This document shows positions 40,895 to 52,327 of a stretch of DNA of 64,000 nt, in pieces. This stretch comes from an uncultured Nitrospira sp. (GTDB lineage Bacteria > Nitrospirota > Nitrospiria > Nitrospirales > Nitrospiraceae), in NCBI GenBank assembly GCA_902500825.1, contig CABVRX010000015.1, forward strand, positions 1-64,000, written 5' to 3'. The notes beneath the pieces are model-generated. The model made no database searches. It was not told the DNA's origin and saw nothing but the letters and a program-made list of their open reading frames with translations. Each line of letters starts with the position of its first letter. Positions within the stretch are counted from its first letter, which is position 1. Both the position numbers and the translations under genes were made by a program.

Positions 40895-41085
40895 ATGTGT
40901 CGTATGGAACGGTACGAGGATTGCTCGTGACTTGTCAATGCAGCTTCAACCCTGTAAGACCTGGCCGACCTGACCATGACGGCGGTTGAAGGTTTGGGTG
41001 TAGACGCCGTTGAGTTGACGCATGGCCCTCGACAGATTGGCGACGGGCGTCTCCACAACCAGGTGAAACGCGACCAGTTAGGATG
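40895..41085 (-). pseudogene. N-terminal-side fragment of a REP-associated tyrosine transposase
   Basis: On the minus strand from about 41085: FHLVVETPVANLSRAMRQLNGVYTQTFNRRHGQVGQVLQG, which matches the HxLxxETPxxNLSRxMRQLNGxYTQxFNRRHxxxGHLFQGR segment of RAYT transposases. After a frameshift near 40951 it continues VEAALTSHEQSSYRSIR. The true N-terminus and the tyrosine region are missing. Together with 40122-40442 it brackets hicBA. Confidence 0.75.
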
Positions 41086-41139
41086 TTGGCCGTGACCATC
41101 CCGGCGTCCTTCCTTTTGAATTAGAAGAGCTACCCTTAG

Positions 41140-41943
41140 CTAGGCCGGCGCCATCGCAGCCTTGAGAGATCGGACGAACTCGGCGACGTGCCCGATCATC
41201 GCCGGATCCTGCTGGTAGGATGCGATGCGTTTGACGATGGCGCTGCCGACGATCACCCCGTCCGCTATCTTTGACACCTGCGCAGCATCTTCGGGCGTCG
41301 CCACACCGAAGCCGACGGCGATCGGAGATGCTGAGACTTTCTTGAGTTTTTGAACATTCTGCTGGATGTTCGTTACATTGCTGAGCTTCGCCCCGGTAAT
41401 GCCGGTCAACGAGACATAATAGACAAACCCGTGTGATTCTTCCGCCACAAGTTTTCGCCGACTGGGCGTGCTTGTTGGTGCGAGCAGGAAAATAAGCGGC
41501 AATTCGGCTGCATCTGCCGGACCCTTGAGCGGTCCTGCTTCGTCCGGCGGCATATCCGGGACAATGAGTCCATCCACTCCGGCAGTTTTTGCTGCTGTGA
41601 AAAATGTCTCGTACCCCATGGCATGGATCGAGTTGTAATACAACATGAGGACGATCGGGATCTCCGTCCGTTGCCTGAGGGACTTCACGGAATCCAAGAT
41701 CTTGCGCAGTGATGTGCCGTTCTTTAGCGCCCGCTCGGCAGCCTGCTGAATGACCGGCCCATCTGCAATCGGATCGGAGAAGGGCACACCCAATTCAATG
41801 ATATCGGCACCTGCCTGTTCTAAGGCTACAACCAGTTGTTCTGTTTCAGCCAACCCAGGGTCTCCTGCCATGAGGTAGGCAATGAGCGCTTTCTCTTTCT
41901 TGTCACGCAATCGCTTAAACGTGGTTTCCAGCCGTCCGCTCAT
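41140..41943 (-). CDS. trpA: Tryptophan synthase alpha chain
   Basis: 267 residues. Splits indole-3-glycerol phosphate to indole and glyceraldehyde 3-phosphate; indole passes through a tunnel to TrpB. The signature [49 protein letters not shown] contains the catalytic Glu and Asp, and the phosphate-binding loop is near [10 protein letters not shown]. Last gene of the trp operon; overlaps trpB by 4 bases (ATGA). Confidence 0.98.
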   Translation of the reverse strand: MSGRLETTFKRLRDKKEKALIAYLMAGDPGLAETEQLVVALEQAGADIIELGVPFSDPIADGPVIQQAAERALKNGTSLRKILDSVKSLRQRTEIPIVLMLYYNSIHAMGYETFFTAAKTAGVDGLIVPDMPPDEAGPLKGPADAAELPLIFLLAPTSTPSRRKLVAEESHGFVYYVSLTGITGAKLSNVTNIQQNVQKLKKVSASPIAVGFGVATPEDAAQVSKIADGVIVGSAIVKRIASYQQDPAMIGHVAEFVRSLKAAMAPA

Positions 41944-43133
41944 AACTCGACCCCTCGCATTCTCGCGACTTGCTGCACGTCTTTGTCGCCGCGACCGGAC
42001 AGGTTGGCGATGATCATCTGTGACTTTTTCAGCTTTGGAGCCAGCTTGATGACTTGCGCAATGGCGTGAGCGCTTTCCAGAGCCGGTACAATGCCTTCCT
42101 CACGCGCCAGGAGATCAAAGGCGGTCAACGCTTCATTGTCTGTCGCATAGGTGTATTCGATCCGGCCTTGATCATGATAGAGACTGTGCTCTGGTCCGAC
42201 CGCGGCATAGTCCAATCCAGCTGAGACGGAATGGGTCAAGTTGATCTGCCCATTCTCGTCCTGCAACAGATAGGTCATGGTCCCTTGCAAGACACCCGGC
42301 TTCCCACCGGAAAACCGCGCCGCATGTTTCCCACTTACAATCCCGTTCCCTCCGGCTTCCACGCCGATCATCTTGACCTTGGGATCACGAAGGAACGCAT
42401 GAAAAAGACCGATCGAATTGCTTCCTCCCCCGACACAGGCCACGAGATAATCCGGCAACCGTTTTTCAACAGAAAGAATTTGTTTCCGAGCTTCCCGTCC
42501 GATGATCGCCTGAAAATCGCGGATCATCATGGGATACGGATGTGCGCCAAGAACCGACCCCAACACATAGTGCGTGGTCTGCACGTTGGTCGTCCAATCT
42601 CGCATCGCCTCGCTGATGGCGTCCTTGAGAGTCCGACTCCCGGCATCGACGCCGGTCACAGTCGCACCAAGCAGACGCATGCGGAAGACATTCAGCGCCT
42701 GTCGCTGCATATCTTCCGTACCCATGTAGACTTCGCACTGTAGCCCGAACATGGCGGCTGCTGTTGCAGTGGCAACGCCATGCTGACCGGCACCAGTCTC
42801 AGCGATAATTCGTCGCTTTTTCATTCGTAGGGCCAGGAGGACTTGGCCGATCGCATTGTTGATCTTGTGCGCGCCGGTATGACAGAGGTCCTCCCGCTTC
42901 AGATAAATCTTGGCACCACCCAACTTCTTGGTCAGCCGATCGGCACGATACAGACTCGTCGGCCGTCCTACATATTGCTTGAGGTAATAGGCGAGGTCAG
43001 TTTGAAATCGGCGGTCTTTTTTTGCCTTGGCGTACTCGTCTTCCAACTCCAAAAGCGCCGGCATGAGGGTTTCAGGAACATACCGGCCACCATAGGATCC
43101 GAACCGGCCATGGCTGTCTGGAAGCATGGGCAT
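41940..43133 (-). CDS. trpB: Tryptophan synthase beta chain
   Basis: 397 residues, normal length. PLP enzyme joining indole and serine to form tryptophan. Visible: [12 protein letters not shown] at the start, the PLP lysine in [18 protein letters not shown], the monovalent-cation and COMM-domain region, the phosphate-binding loop [10 protein letters not shown], and the C-terminal [13 protein letters not shown]. TrpB1 class. 45 bases after trpF; overlaps trpA. Confidence 0.98.
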   Translation of the reverse strand: MPMLPDSHGRFGSYGGRYVPETLMPALLELEDEYAKAKKDRRFQTDLAYYLKQYVGRPTSLYRADRLTKKLGGAKIYLKREDLCHTGAHKINNAIGQVLLALRMKKRRIIAETGAGQHGVATATAAAMFGLQCEVYMGTEDMQRQALNVFRMRLLGATVTGVDAGSRTLKDAISEAMRDWTTNVQTTHYVLGSVLGAHPYPMMIRDFQAIIGREARKQILSVEKRLPDYLVACVGGGSNSIGLFHAFLRDPKVKMIGVEAGGNGIVSGKHAARFSGGKPGVLQGTMTYLLQDENGQINLTHSVSAGLDYAAVGPEHSLYHDQGRIEYTYATDNEALTAFDLLAREEGIVPALESAHAIAQVIKLAPKLKKSQMIIANLSGRGDKDVQQVARMRGVEL

Positions 43134-43178
43134 CTGATCAACCCCTCCTCAACGAATATGTGAGTATAGCGATGGCGA

Positions 43179-43805
43179 TTAGACTGACACAAGTCTGGCC
43201 GCATCGATAAAGGCTTTCACCTTAGCTGGATCTTTTTTGCCAGGGCTTAATTCCACTCCGCTGCTGACATCCACTCCATAGGGGCGCACCATCTGGATCG
43301 CTCCAGCCACATTTTCAGGGGTCAAACCACCGGCCAAAATAATGGGGGTAGATCGCGCCGCTTCCTCGGCTAGCGTCCAATCGACTGTTTGTCCCGTGCC
43401 TCCATAGGCTTGGTCGGAGAATGCATCGATAAGCACTCCGCGCACGTTCGCGCGTCCATGAAATTCTGCCAAGGCGAGAAACGTACCTCGGTCCTTCAGT
43501 CGAAGAGCCTTCAGAGCCGGACGGCCCAGGTTCTGACAATACACCGCTGATTCACCTCCATGGAGTTGGGCCAAGACCAAACCACATTCATCCATGAGCG
43601 CTCGAACTCTTTCGACCTCCTCGTTGACGAACACACCAATCGGCAGCACAAAAGGCGGAAGGCCGGCTATGATGGATCTCGCTACCGCCGGCTCTACCCA
43701 ACGCGGGCTTTTGCGGTACATAACAAACCCCAGCGCATCCGCACCGGCTGCCACTGCAACTTCTGCGTCTTCTGGACTGGTGATCCCGCAAATTTTTATC
43801 TTCAT
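43179..43805 (-). CDS. trpF: Phosphoribosylanthranilate isomerase
   Basis: 208 residues, TIM barrel. Starts MKIKICGITSPEDAEVAVAAGADALGFV, where the KICGIT motif carries the catalytic Cys. VQLHGGE-like AQLHGGES and the phosphate site near LAGGLTPENVAGAI follow. ALRLKD and the terminal VDVSSGVELSPGKKDPAKVKAFIDA are also standard. It opens the ring of phosphoribosylanthranilate for TrpC. Separate from trpC, not fused. Confidence 0.98.
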   Translation of the reverse strand: MKIKICGITSPEDAEVAVAAGADALGFVMYRKSPRWVEPAVARSIIAGLPPFVLPIGVFVNEEVERVRALMDECGLVLAQLHGGESAVYCQNLGRPALKALRLKDRGTFLALAEFHGRANVRGVLIDAFSDQAYGGTGQTVDWTLAEEAARSTPIILAGGLTPENVAGAIQMVRPYGVDVSSGVELSPGKKDPAKVKAFIDAARLVSV

Positions 43806-43815
43806 GACGAACGTG

Positions 43816-44643
43816 CTATCTGGACCGAGTATCGCGCGATGCGTGACCGAGCAATTCCCGAACCTTGTCTGCCGTATGTTCTGCGCGAATGAGCGACTCT
43901 CCGATCAACATCGCGTGCACGCCGGCCTCGGTCAGCTTTGTCACGGCATCGCGATCATGAATTCCGCTTTCACTAATGATCAGTTTGTCGGAAGGAATTC
44001 TTTTCGCCAGGCGAAACGTCACATTGAGATCGGTCGTGAACGTATTCAGATCCCGATTGTTGATCCCGATCATCCTCGCAGTGGGAATCCACTCAAGAAC
44101 CGTATCCAACTCCCTCTCGTGATGGGTTTCGAACAGGCTGTCCATCCCGAGCTCGGTGGCCAAGGCATGGAAATCCATCAATTGCCGCCGCTCCAATGCC
44201 GACACAATCAGTAATACGGCATCGGCTCCGTGAGCGCGCGCTTCATAAAACTGCACGTCGCCGACCATGAATTCCTTATTGAGCGCAGGGATCGGGAGGG
44301 CACGTTTGATCTCTTCAAGATACCGGAGGTCGCCTTGGAAAAATTCCTTGTCGGTCAAGACGGAAACAGCCGATGCCCCATGCTCATGGTAGGTGCGCGC
44401 AAGCCCCAGATAATCGAACTGTTCCGAAAACTCTTCCCGCAATAGGCCCAGGCTCGGCGACGCTTTCTTAATTTCTGCGATCAAGGCCGGGCTGGTGGGA
44501 AGCCTTGTCGCGTCCAAGGTGACGGCAAACCCAAGAGCCGGTGGAGCATCTCGAATCGCCGCCTTGAGGTCGGCCAGATAGGAGCGGCTCTGTTTGTGTC
44601 TGAGTTCTGCCCGCTTGCGCTCAAGGATGCGATCGAGAATCAT
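43816..44643 (-). CDS. trpC: Indole-3-glycerol phosphate synthase
   Basis: 275 residues, TIM barrel. MILDRILERKRAELRHKQ is the usual N-terminal helix. LIAEIKKASPSLGLLRE holds the catalytic lysine, followed by AVSVLTDKEFFQGDLRYLEEIK, LNKEFMVGDVQFYEARAHGADAVLLI, IGINNRDLNTFTTDLNVT and ISESGIHDRDAV, all in order. Closes the indole ring by decarboxylation. 10 bases before trpF. Confidence 0.98.
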   Translation of the reverse strand: MILDRILERKRAELRHKQSRSYLADLKAAIRDAPPALGFAVTLDATRLPTSPALIAEIKKASPSLGLLREEFSEQFDYLGLARTYHEHGASAVSVLTDKEFFQGDLRYLEEIKRALPIPALNKEFMVGDVQFYEARAHGADAVLLIVSALERRQLMDFHALATELGMDSLFETHHERELDTVLEWIPTARMIGINNRDLNTFTTDLNVTFRLAKRIPSDKLIISESGIHDRDAVTKLTEAGVHAMLIGESLIRAEHTADKVRELLGHASRDTRSR

Positions 44644-44656
44644 GAGTCAATCATGC

Positions 44657-45676
44657 CTACCTGCACGCCTTCGTGGTAAACGCAATGAGCCGATCCAGCT
44701 TCTCTGCGGCGGCCCCTGAGTCGATCGCTTGTTGCGCCAGATGGAATCCATCCTTGAGCGTTTTCGTTTTTTGGCCTACGACCATCGCTGGGGCCGCGTT
44801 CAGGCACACGATGTCCCGTCTCGGGCCTTTCCGACCCTGGAGAATCTCTTTCGTCATCCGTGCGTTTTCATCCGGCGAGCCTCCAACGAATTCTTTTCGC
44901 GCCATACGCCTGACCTCGAACTCCTCAGGTGCGATAAAATAACTCGACACGACACCACCCTTCCCCTCGGACACTTTCGTCCGGTCCGACAAGGTGATCT
45001 CATCCAGGCCATCCAGACCATGAATCACGAAACAATGTTGCGATCCAAGCTCCATAAGAACACGCCCAAGGATATCGGTCCACTTCGCGTCATAGACCCC
45101 GAGCACTTGGTGCGTGGCACCGGCCGGATTCGCCAGCGGGCCGAGCACATTCAGAATGGTCCTGATTCCCATCTCCTGTCGGACCCCGAAACACTGTTTC
45201 ATCGCGCCGTGATAGAGCGGTGCGAACAAGAAGCCGATACCGACTTCGTCGATACAATCGGCCACACAGTTCGGTTCGAGATCGATCTTCACACCGAGCA
45301 TGCTCAGCACATCCGCGCTGCCGGACCGGGAGGATACGGAGCGATTCCCGTGCTTGGCCACGGTAATGCCGGCTCCTGCGACCACGAACGCCGCGGTCGT
45401 GGAGATATTAAACGTATCGGCCCCATCCCCACCCGTTCCGCAGGTATCGACCACGATCGACGACCCGACCCTGATTCGAGTCGCTCGTGACCGCATGGCG
45501 TTGACCGAACCGACGACTTCAGCGACTGTTTCACCTTTTTGCCTGAGTCCCATGAGATAGGCTGCCATCTGAGCCGAGGTTGCAACCCCGTCCATAATTT
45601 CCAGCATGACCGTCTCGGCCTCTTGCGCCGAAAGGTCCGCTCGGTCGGCCAATTTGGCAAGCACGTCTTTGATCAT
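44657..45676 (-). CDS. trpD: Anthranilate phosphoribosyltransferase
   Basis: 339 residues from ATG 45676 (GTG 45682 adds two). Transfers phosphoribosyl from PRPP to anthranilate. Key sites: VDTCGTGGDGADTFNISTTAAFV (PRPP/metal loop GTGGDG), KHGNRSVSSRSGSADVLSMLGVKIDL, HYHG-like APLYHGAMKQ, RTILNVLGPLANPA, and HGLDGLDEITL. Length is typical and it is not fused to trpG. 13 bases before trpC. Confidence 0.97.
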   Translation of the reverse strand: MIKDVLAKLADRADLSAQEAETVMLEIMDGVATSAQMAAYLMGLRQKGETVAEVVGSVNAMRSRATRIRVGSSIVVDTCGTGGDGADTFNISTTAAFVVAGAGITVAKHGNRSVSSRSGSADVLSMLGVKIDLEPNCVADCIDEVGIGFLFAPLYHGAMKQCFGVRQEMGIRTILNVLGPLANPAGATHQVLGVYDAKWTDILGRVLMELGSQHCFVIHGLDGLDEITLSDRTKVSEGKGGVVSSYFIAPEEFEVRRMARKEFVGGSPDENARMTKEILQGRKGPRRDIVCLNAAPAMVVGQKTKTLKDGFHLAQQAIDSGAAAEKLDRLIAFTTKACR

Positions 45677-45695
45677 GGCCACAGAACTGAAGCGA

Positions 45696-46259
45696 CTAGA
45701 GTTTTAAGAAATTGCGGAGCAGATCTTTTCCGACGGTCGTCAGAATCGATTCGGGATGGAATTGGACCCCTTCCACACCAAGTGTTTTATGGCGGAGCCC
45801 CATGATCTCACCCTCGGCGGTCTCGGCAGAAATCTCACAACAATCCGGGAGATTGCCTCGATTCACGATCAAGGAGTGATAGCGCGTCGCTTCAAACGGA
45901 TTGGGCAGCGACTGAAAGATGGTCTTGCCGTCGTGCGTGATCTGCGATGTCTTCCCATGCATCAAACGAGGAGCGCGGACGACCTGTCCTCCGTAAGCGA
46001 CGGCCATCGACTGATGACCCAAACACACACCGAGTATGGGCAGCTTCCCTCCAAATCGACGAATGGCATCGACCGAAATACCCGCTTCTCTTGGTGTGCA
46101 CGGTCCCGGCGAAATCACAAGACGGCTCGGATGCAACTCCTCGATCTGGTCGAGCGTAATCTTGTCGTTGCGAAATACCTGTACGCCCTCACCTAACTCT
46201 CCGAGATACTGGACGAGGTTATACGTGAAGGAGTCGTAATTATCGATAACAAGCAGCAT
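45696..46259 (-). CDS. trpG: Anthranilate synthase glutamine amidotransferase subunit
   Basis: 187 residues. Class I glutamine amidotransferase giving ammonia to Trp[36 protein letters not shown], the nucleophile Cys in [10 protein letters not shown], and the His-Glu pair in [10 protein letters not shown] complete the triad. Sequence is that of the TrpG/PabA dual-use type, so it may also serve folate synthesis; no separate pabA is visible here. A 103-base gap with a hairpin separates it from trpE. Confidence 0.96.
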   Translation of the reverse strand: MLLVIDNYDSFTYNLVQYLGELGEGVQVFRNDKITLDQIEELHPSRLVISPGPCTPREAGISVDAIRRFGGKLPILGVCLGHQSMAVAYGGQVVRAPRLMHGKTSQITHDGKTIFQSLPNPFEATRYHSLIVNRGNLPDCCEISAETAEGEIMGLRHKTLGVEGVQFHPESILTTVGKDLLRNFLKL

Positions 46260-46288
46260 GATGATGTCGATGGGAACTTATAGCTGAT

Positions 46289-46356
46289 GCCTAATGGCAC
46301 GAACAGCGAAAAGCGCCCTGCGTCCTCTCGCCTCCCATATGCCATTCGCCATAGGC
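46289..46356 (-). other. Hairpin-forming spacer between trpE and trpG
   Basis: AATGGCA (46293-46299) pairs with TGCCATT (46340-46346), and flanking GCCT (46289-46292) with AGGC (46353-46356). It is the only long gap in the trp operon. It may modulate mRNA processing or be a remnant intergenic repeat; no T-run follows. Confidence 0.35.
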
Positions 46357-46362
46357 TCTCTC

Positions 46363-47859
46363 CTATTCCAAGCCCTGTTCCGCCAGTTCGATCGCTTTCA
46401 TCATGGCACGGGCCTTATTGCACGTTTCTTCATACTCGTGTTCCGGCTTTGAATCGGCCACGATGCCGGCACCGGCCTGGATGAACGCCCGATGCCGAGA
46501 GACGACAACAGTGCGGATGTTGATGCACATGTCCATATTGCCTGAGAAGCTGAGATATCCGACGGCGCCGGCATAGGGCCCGCGTCTAGTCGGCTCAAGT
46601 TCCTCGATGATTTCCATCGCTCTGATTTTCGGAGCACCGGACACAGTCCCGGCTGGAAAACATGCCTTCAGCACGTCGTACACCGTCTTGTTCGGACACA
46701 GCTTGCCTGTAACGTTCGAGACCATATGCATGACGTGCGAGTACCGCTCGACATTCATCAATGACTCGACCTGGACGGTTCCCCATTCAGCCACACGACC
46801 GACATCGTTGCGTCCGAGATCCACCAGCATGATGTGTTCGGCCCGTTCCTTGGCGTCGCCAAGCAGACGTCGCTCCAATTCCGCGTCCTCCTCCATCGTC
46901 GCACCCCGCCGTCTGGTTCCGGCAATCGGACGTACCGAGACAAGCCCGTCCTCACACCGCACAAGAATTTCTGGAGACGAGCCCACAAGTTCAACCCCTG
47001 CGATCCGAAGGTAATACATGTACGGCGACGGATTCACGAGGCGCAGAGCTCGATAGAGTTGAAACGGAGGAGCCTGTAGATTCGTTTCCCAACGCTGTGA
47101 CAGAACACACTGAAAGATGTCTCCGGCCTTGATGTATTCCTGAGCACGAGAAACAATCTTCTCAAAATCCGCCTTGCTCATGTTGACGGTGAAACGAATC
47201 GGAGATCGCCTCCGCCTCGGCTTCACACGCCGAAGCGGTCGACGGATTCTGGCAATCATCGCCTCAATCCTGCCCGTCGCCTCACGATAGGCCGAACGAA
47301 TAGCTCGTTCCGACGAAGACTTCACGTAGGCATTGGCGACGACCTTGATCTTCTGCGACACGTTGTCGAAGATGAGCAGCGTCTCGGTCAAGAGAAAGGC
47401 AAAGTCCGGAATATCGAGGTGTTCCTTCCTTTGAACGGGAAGATCCTCGAACGTCCGCACCATATCATAGCCGAGGTAACCGACGGCTCCACCGACGAAA
47501 CGAGGCAGGTCCGGAACTGTGACCGGGCGATACGCCTCCAAAATCTCCCGCAGACGGTCCAGCGGCGCGCCTCGGCTGGGGATGCGCCGACGATCTGCCC
47601 CCTTCTTCACACACAGATCGCCGCGATCTTCATAGATGACGAGGGGGGAGCCACTCCCAAGAAAGGAATATCTGGCCCACTTTTCTCCACCTTGAATACT
47701 CTCCAGCAGATAGGCCGAAGGACCGTGATCGATCTTGGCAAAGGCCGAAACCGGCGTATCGTGGTCCGCCAGGATTTCACGGAACAACGGAATGAGATTG
47801 CCCTGCTTTGCGTACGAGCGAAACTCATCAAGAGTGAGTGAATAGGTCACACCCCGCAT
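46363..47859 (-). CDS. trpE: Anthranilate synthase component I
   Basis: 498 residues from ATG 47859 (MRGVTYSLTLDEF), with GGCGGAACGGC before it. Converts chorismate to anthranilate. The N-terminal part includes YLLESIQGGEKWARYSFLG, the tryptophan feedback region. The chorismate-binding core shows DIFQCVLSQRWETN, GSSPEILVRCEDG, RPIAGTRRRGAT, DLGRNDVGRVA, FPAGTVSGAPKIRAMEIIEELEP and GAVGYLSFSG. The presence of the LLES element suggests feedback inhibition by tryptophan. Starts 10 bases after a LysM lipoprotein gene, so the two probably share a transcript. Confidence 0.97.
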   Translation of the reverse strand: MRGVTYSLTLDEFRSYAKQGNLIPLFREILADHDTPVSAFAKIDHGPSAYLLESIQGGEKWARYSFLGSGSPLVIYEDRGDLCVKKGADRRRIPSRGAPLDRLREILEAYRPVTVPDLPRFVGGAVGYLGYDMVRTFEDLPVQRKEHLDIPDFAFLLTETLLIFDNVSQKIKVVANAYVKSSSERAIRSAYREATGRIEAMIARIRRPLRRVKPRRRRSPIRFTVNMSKADFEKIVSRAQEYIKAGDIFQCVLSQRWETNLQAPPFQLYRALRLVNPSPYMYYLRIAGVELVGSSPEILVRCEDGLVSVRPIAGTRRRGATMEEDAELERRLLGDAKERAEHIMLVDLGRNDVGRVAEWGTVQVESLMNVERYSHVMHMVSNVTGKLCPNKTVYDVLKACFPAGTVSGAPKIRAMEIIEELEPTRRGPYAGAVGYLSFSGNMDMCINIRTVVVSRHRAFIQAGAGIVADSKPEHEYEETCNKARAMMKAIELAEQGLE

Positions 47860-47869
47860 GCCGTTCCGC

Positions 47870-48514
47870 CTACTCTGCTCCCACCAGGAGTTTCTGTCCG
47901 ATCTCGACGATATCATCCGGCAACTTATTCAGCTTTTTCAACTTATCGACCTCGACTCCATACCGCCTGCCGATGCTGAAGAGAGTCTCCCCAGGCTTCA
48001 CGACGTGCACCGTTCCCTCTGGTACCTTCGCAGCGGAAGGCGGTTCCGTCACGGCTGCCGTACTCTTGTCTGAAAGACGTCCCCCACTGCGACCGCCGGA
48101 AGCAACTTTCGGCAATTCGACTTTTTTAGGTTTGGCGGGGAGAGAATGGCCTTTCCGCTGCATATCTTCCAAGGCTTTTCGTTCCAGCACGGTGGCTTCC
48201 CGGATCGCTTCCGCCTCTTCTTGGAGGCGTCCCATCTGCTCTCGTGCCACTTGCACCTGTGCAGCCAGCTCACGATTCCTCGCCTCAAACTCAGCCAGTT
48301 CAGCCCTGGTATGCCTGATTTCGCTGTCGAGCTCAGCCGTTCGCTTCTCTTCCTGAGCCAGAAGGCGCTGAAAATTCAGGCTTCGCGCTTTTTCCGCGTT
48401 GTATTTTTCCTCTAACACAACGCACCCGCTGGCCAGTAAACCACTACAGAGCAGTATCCCTAAGAAAGGAATTCTCCTTGCTCGTTCACAGACCTGCTGC
48501 TCTCCCTTCTGCAT
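47870..48514 (-). CDS. LysM lipoprotein with coiled coil
   Basis: 214 residues from ATG 48514, which has AAAGGAGGATGT before it. Lipobox LLASGC (Cys about 30) indicates an outer-membrane-type lipoprotein. Residues 35-125 are a charged coiled coil (EKYNAEKARSLNFQRLLAQEEKRTAELDSEIRHTRAELAEFEARNRELAAQVQ). A basic/proline linker leads to a LysM domain (HVVKPGETLFSIGRRYGVEVDKLKKLNKLPDDIVEIGQKLLV), which binds peptidoglycan. It looks like an envelope tether between outer membrane and cell wall. It appears to be the first gene of the trp transcript, an odd functional neighbour. Confidence 0.88.
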   Translation of the reverse strand: MQKGEQQVCERARRIPFLGILLCSGLLASGCVVLEEKYNAEKARSLNFQRLLAQEEKRTAELDSEIRHTRAELAEFEARNRELAAQVQVAREQMGRLQEEAEAIREATVLERKALEDMQRKGHSLPAKPKKVELPKVASGGRSGGRLSDKSTAAVTEPPSAAKVPEGTVHVVKPGETLFSIGRRYGVEVDKLKKLNKLPDDIVEIGQKLLVGAE

Positions 48515-48569
48515 ACATCCTCCTTTGCTCAGGCTTTCCGGCGACTTCAAACCTGCCGAAGAGACGCTT

Positions 48570-48598
48570 AGAATAGTGGTCACTGATGCGAAAGTCAA
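48570..48598 (-). promoter_or_regulatory. Promoter for the LysM-trp transcript
   Basis: On the minus strand TTGACT (48598-48593), 17 bases, then TATTCT (48575-48570), 56 bases before the LysM start. No tryptophan-rich leader peptide or terminator/antiterminator pair is visible, so attenuation is not indicated. Confidence 0.6.
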
Positions 48599-48722
48599 AG
48601 CGGGACCGGGCTTGTCCGGTTTGACCGTTTCAGCAGCCCTATGCTAGGGTCAGCGAGGGTTCAGGCCTCTCTCCTTTCATGCCGAGCGTCACCTGTCAAG
48701 ACACCCTGACGATGACCGTTGA

Positions 48723-50807
<2,085 letters not shown>

Positions 50808-52073
50808 TCAGACCGTGACTTCGACCGGAACAGGTATTTTCTCATCCTTGAAAATGTGCACGCTTCGTATCGATCGAGGATCCGCCTCATGGACCACCAG
50901 ACGGCAATTCTCGATGCGGAGTTCTTCTCCTGCCTGAGGGATGCGACCAAGATTTTCCTGGATCAGTCCTCCGATGGTCAGGGCTTCATCTCCAAGCTCG
51001 ACTTTCAGGAAGTCGTTCACCTTTCGAACTTCCGTCCGTCCGTGGACCAGTATTTGGTTCTTTCCGATACGCTTGATGAGTTCCTCGGTAATATCCGTTT
51101 CATCGACGATTTCACCCACGACTTCCTCGACGAGGTCTTCAAGCGTCACCAGTCCCATGACCCCGCCGAATTCGTTGACGACGACTCCCATATGCCGCTT
51201 TTCCTGCTGAAACTGCTTCATCAAGTCGTCCGCCGTTTTACCCGCCGGGACAAAGAGCGGAGGATGGGCGATATCTCGAAGGCGCAAATCGGTGCTCCCT
51301 TTGGCCAACTCGGTCAGCGCCTTCGTCTTGTAGAGAATTCCCGTGATGTTATCGAGCATCCCGTCATAGAGCGGAATCCTGGAATACTTAGAATTATAAA
51401 GCAGCTCTTGCGCTTCCCTGAGTCGAAGGTTCCCATCGAGAGAAAATACATAAATGCGCGGCGTCATCGCATCTTCCGCCGTAATATCCTTCAGTTGAAA
51501 CACGTTCTTGATCATTTTGACTTCTTCCGATTCCAATTCCCCGGCCTTCCCTCCTTGGTCCAACATGATTTTCAGCTCTTCCTCCGTCACCAAGGGAAGC
51601 GTCAACCCCTTTCCACCCGTCAAGCTGTAGATCAGGGGGACGATCAGAAAAAGCAGGGGCGTCAACACGACCTGAACCCAATAGATGGGGTACGCCATGT
51701 TCAGCGTCACGGGTACGGAGAACTTTGCCGCCAGAGTCTTTGGAACGACATCCACCGACACTAAGAGAACAAAGGTCAGGATACCGACCATGACCGCGAT
51801 CGCTTCTTCAAACGCGCTCTTACCCCCATAGGCATTCAATGTGATGAAGGCGGCGAACATCGGTGTCGCGGTACTGACGAGGCGGTCACCTACCAGAATG
51901 GTCGACAAGAGCTTTTGGGGATCACTCCTCAATTGAAGAGCTTTGGCTGCCCGTTTACTGCCGTTCTGCGCCAATGCTTTCAGTCGTGTTTCGTTGACTG
52001 AGAAGAAGCCGATCTCCGCTGTTGAAATAACAGCGGATAACCCTATCAATCCTAAAAGGATGAGGATGTCCAT
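50808..52073 (-). CDS. CNNM/CorC-type membrane protein (DUF21, CBS pair, CorC_HlyC)
   Basis: 421 residues. N-terminal DUF21 membrane domain (LILLGLIGLSAVISTAEIGFFSVNETRLKAL with three or four spans), then a CBS pair (AMTPRIYVFSLDGNLRLREAQELLYNSKYSRIPLYDG and DIAHPPLFVPAGKTADDLMKQFQQEKRHMGVVVNEFGGVMGLVTLEDLVEEVVGEIVDE), then the CorC_HlyC transporter-associated domain. This family, once annotated as hemolysin, includes bacterial Mg2+ exporters related to CNNM; CBS domains usually sense Mg-ATP. Mg2+ efflux or homeostasis is the likely role. Confidence 0.9.
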   Translation of the reverse strand: MDILILLGLIGLSAVISTAEIGFFSVNETRLKALAQNGSKRAAKALQLRSDPQKLLSTILVGDRLVSTATPMFAAFITLNAYGGKSAFEEAIAVMVGILTFVLLVSVDVVPKTLAAKFSVPVTLNMAYPIYWVQVVLTPLLFLIVPLIYSLTGGKGLTLPLVTEEELKIMLDQGGKAGELESEEVKMIKNVFQLKDITAEDAMTPRIYVFSLDGNLRLREAQELLYNSKYSRIPLYDGMLDNITGILYKTKALTELAKGSTDLRLRDIAHPPLFVPAGKTADDLMKQFQQEKRHMGVVVNEFGGVMGLVTLEDLVEEVVGEIVDETDITEELIKRIGKNQILVHGRTEVRKVNDFLKVELGDEALTIGGLIQENLGRIPQAGEELRIENCRLVVHEADPRSIRSVHIFKDEKIPVPVEVTV

Positions 52074-52327
52074 TGCAGTCGTATATTAGGGACGTTGGAC
52101 CAGTATGGCTGGCCTGATGAGAACTCGGACGTCTTCCAGAGGATACCCCTTGGTCAACCCTTCAGAGGATCGCAAGATTAGAATAATCTGACCGTTTAGA
52201 ATAGAGCTCACAGCTGATACATCTATCACAGGGACCAAACGCAGGCAAGTGATTCAAGAAATGTCACTTAAAAATCAATCGGTTCCAAATAAATCACCAC
52301 TGGATGATGTCGATGTTCCTCCGCCAT

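Noticed and set aside
48515-48600. Trp attenuator before the trp operon
   Set aside because: No leader peptide with tandem Trp codons and no alternative terminator stem was found between the promoter and the first gene or before trpE.
50856-51764. 302-codon reading frame opposite the CNNM-type gene
   Set aside because: The minus-strand gene carries clear DUF21, CBS and CorC domains; the plus-strand frame is an antisense shadow rich in Arg and His.
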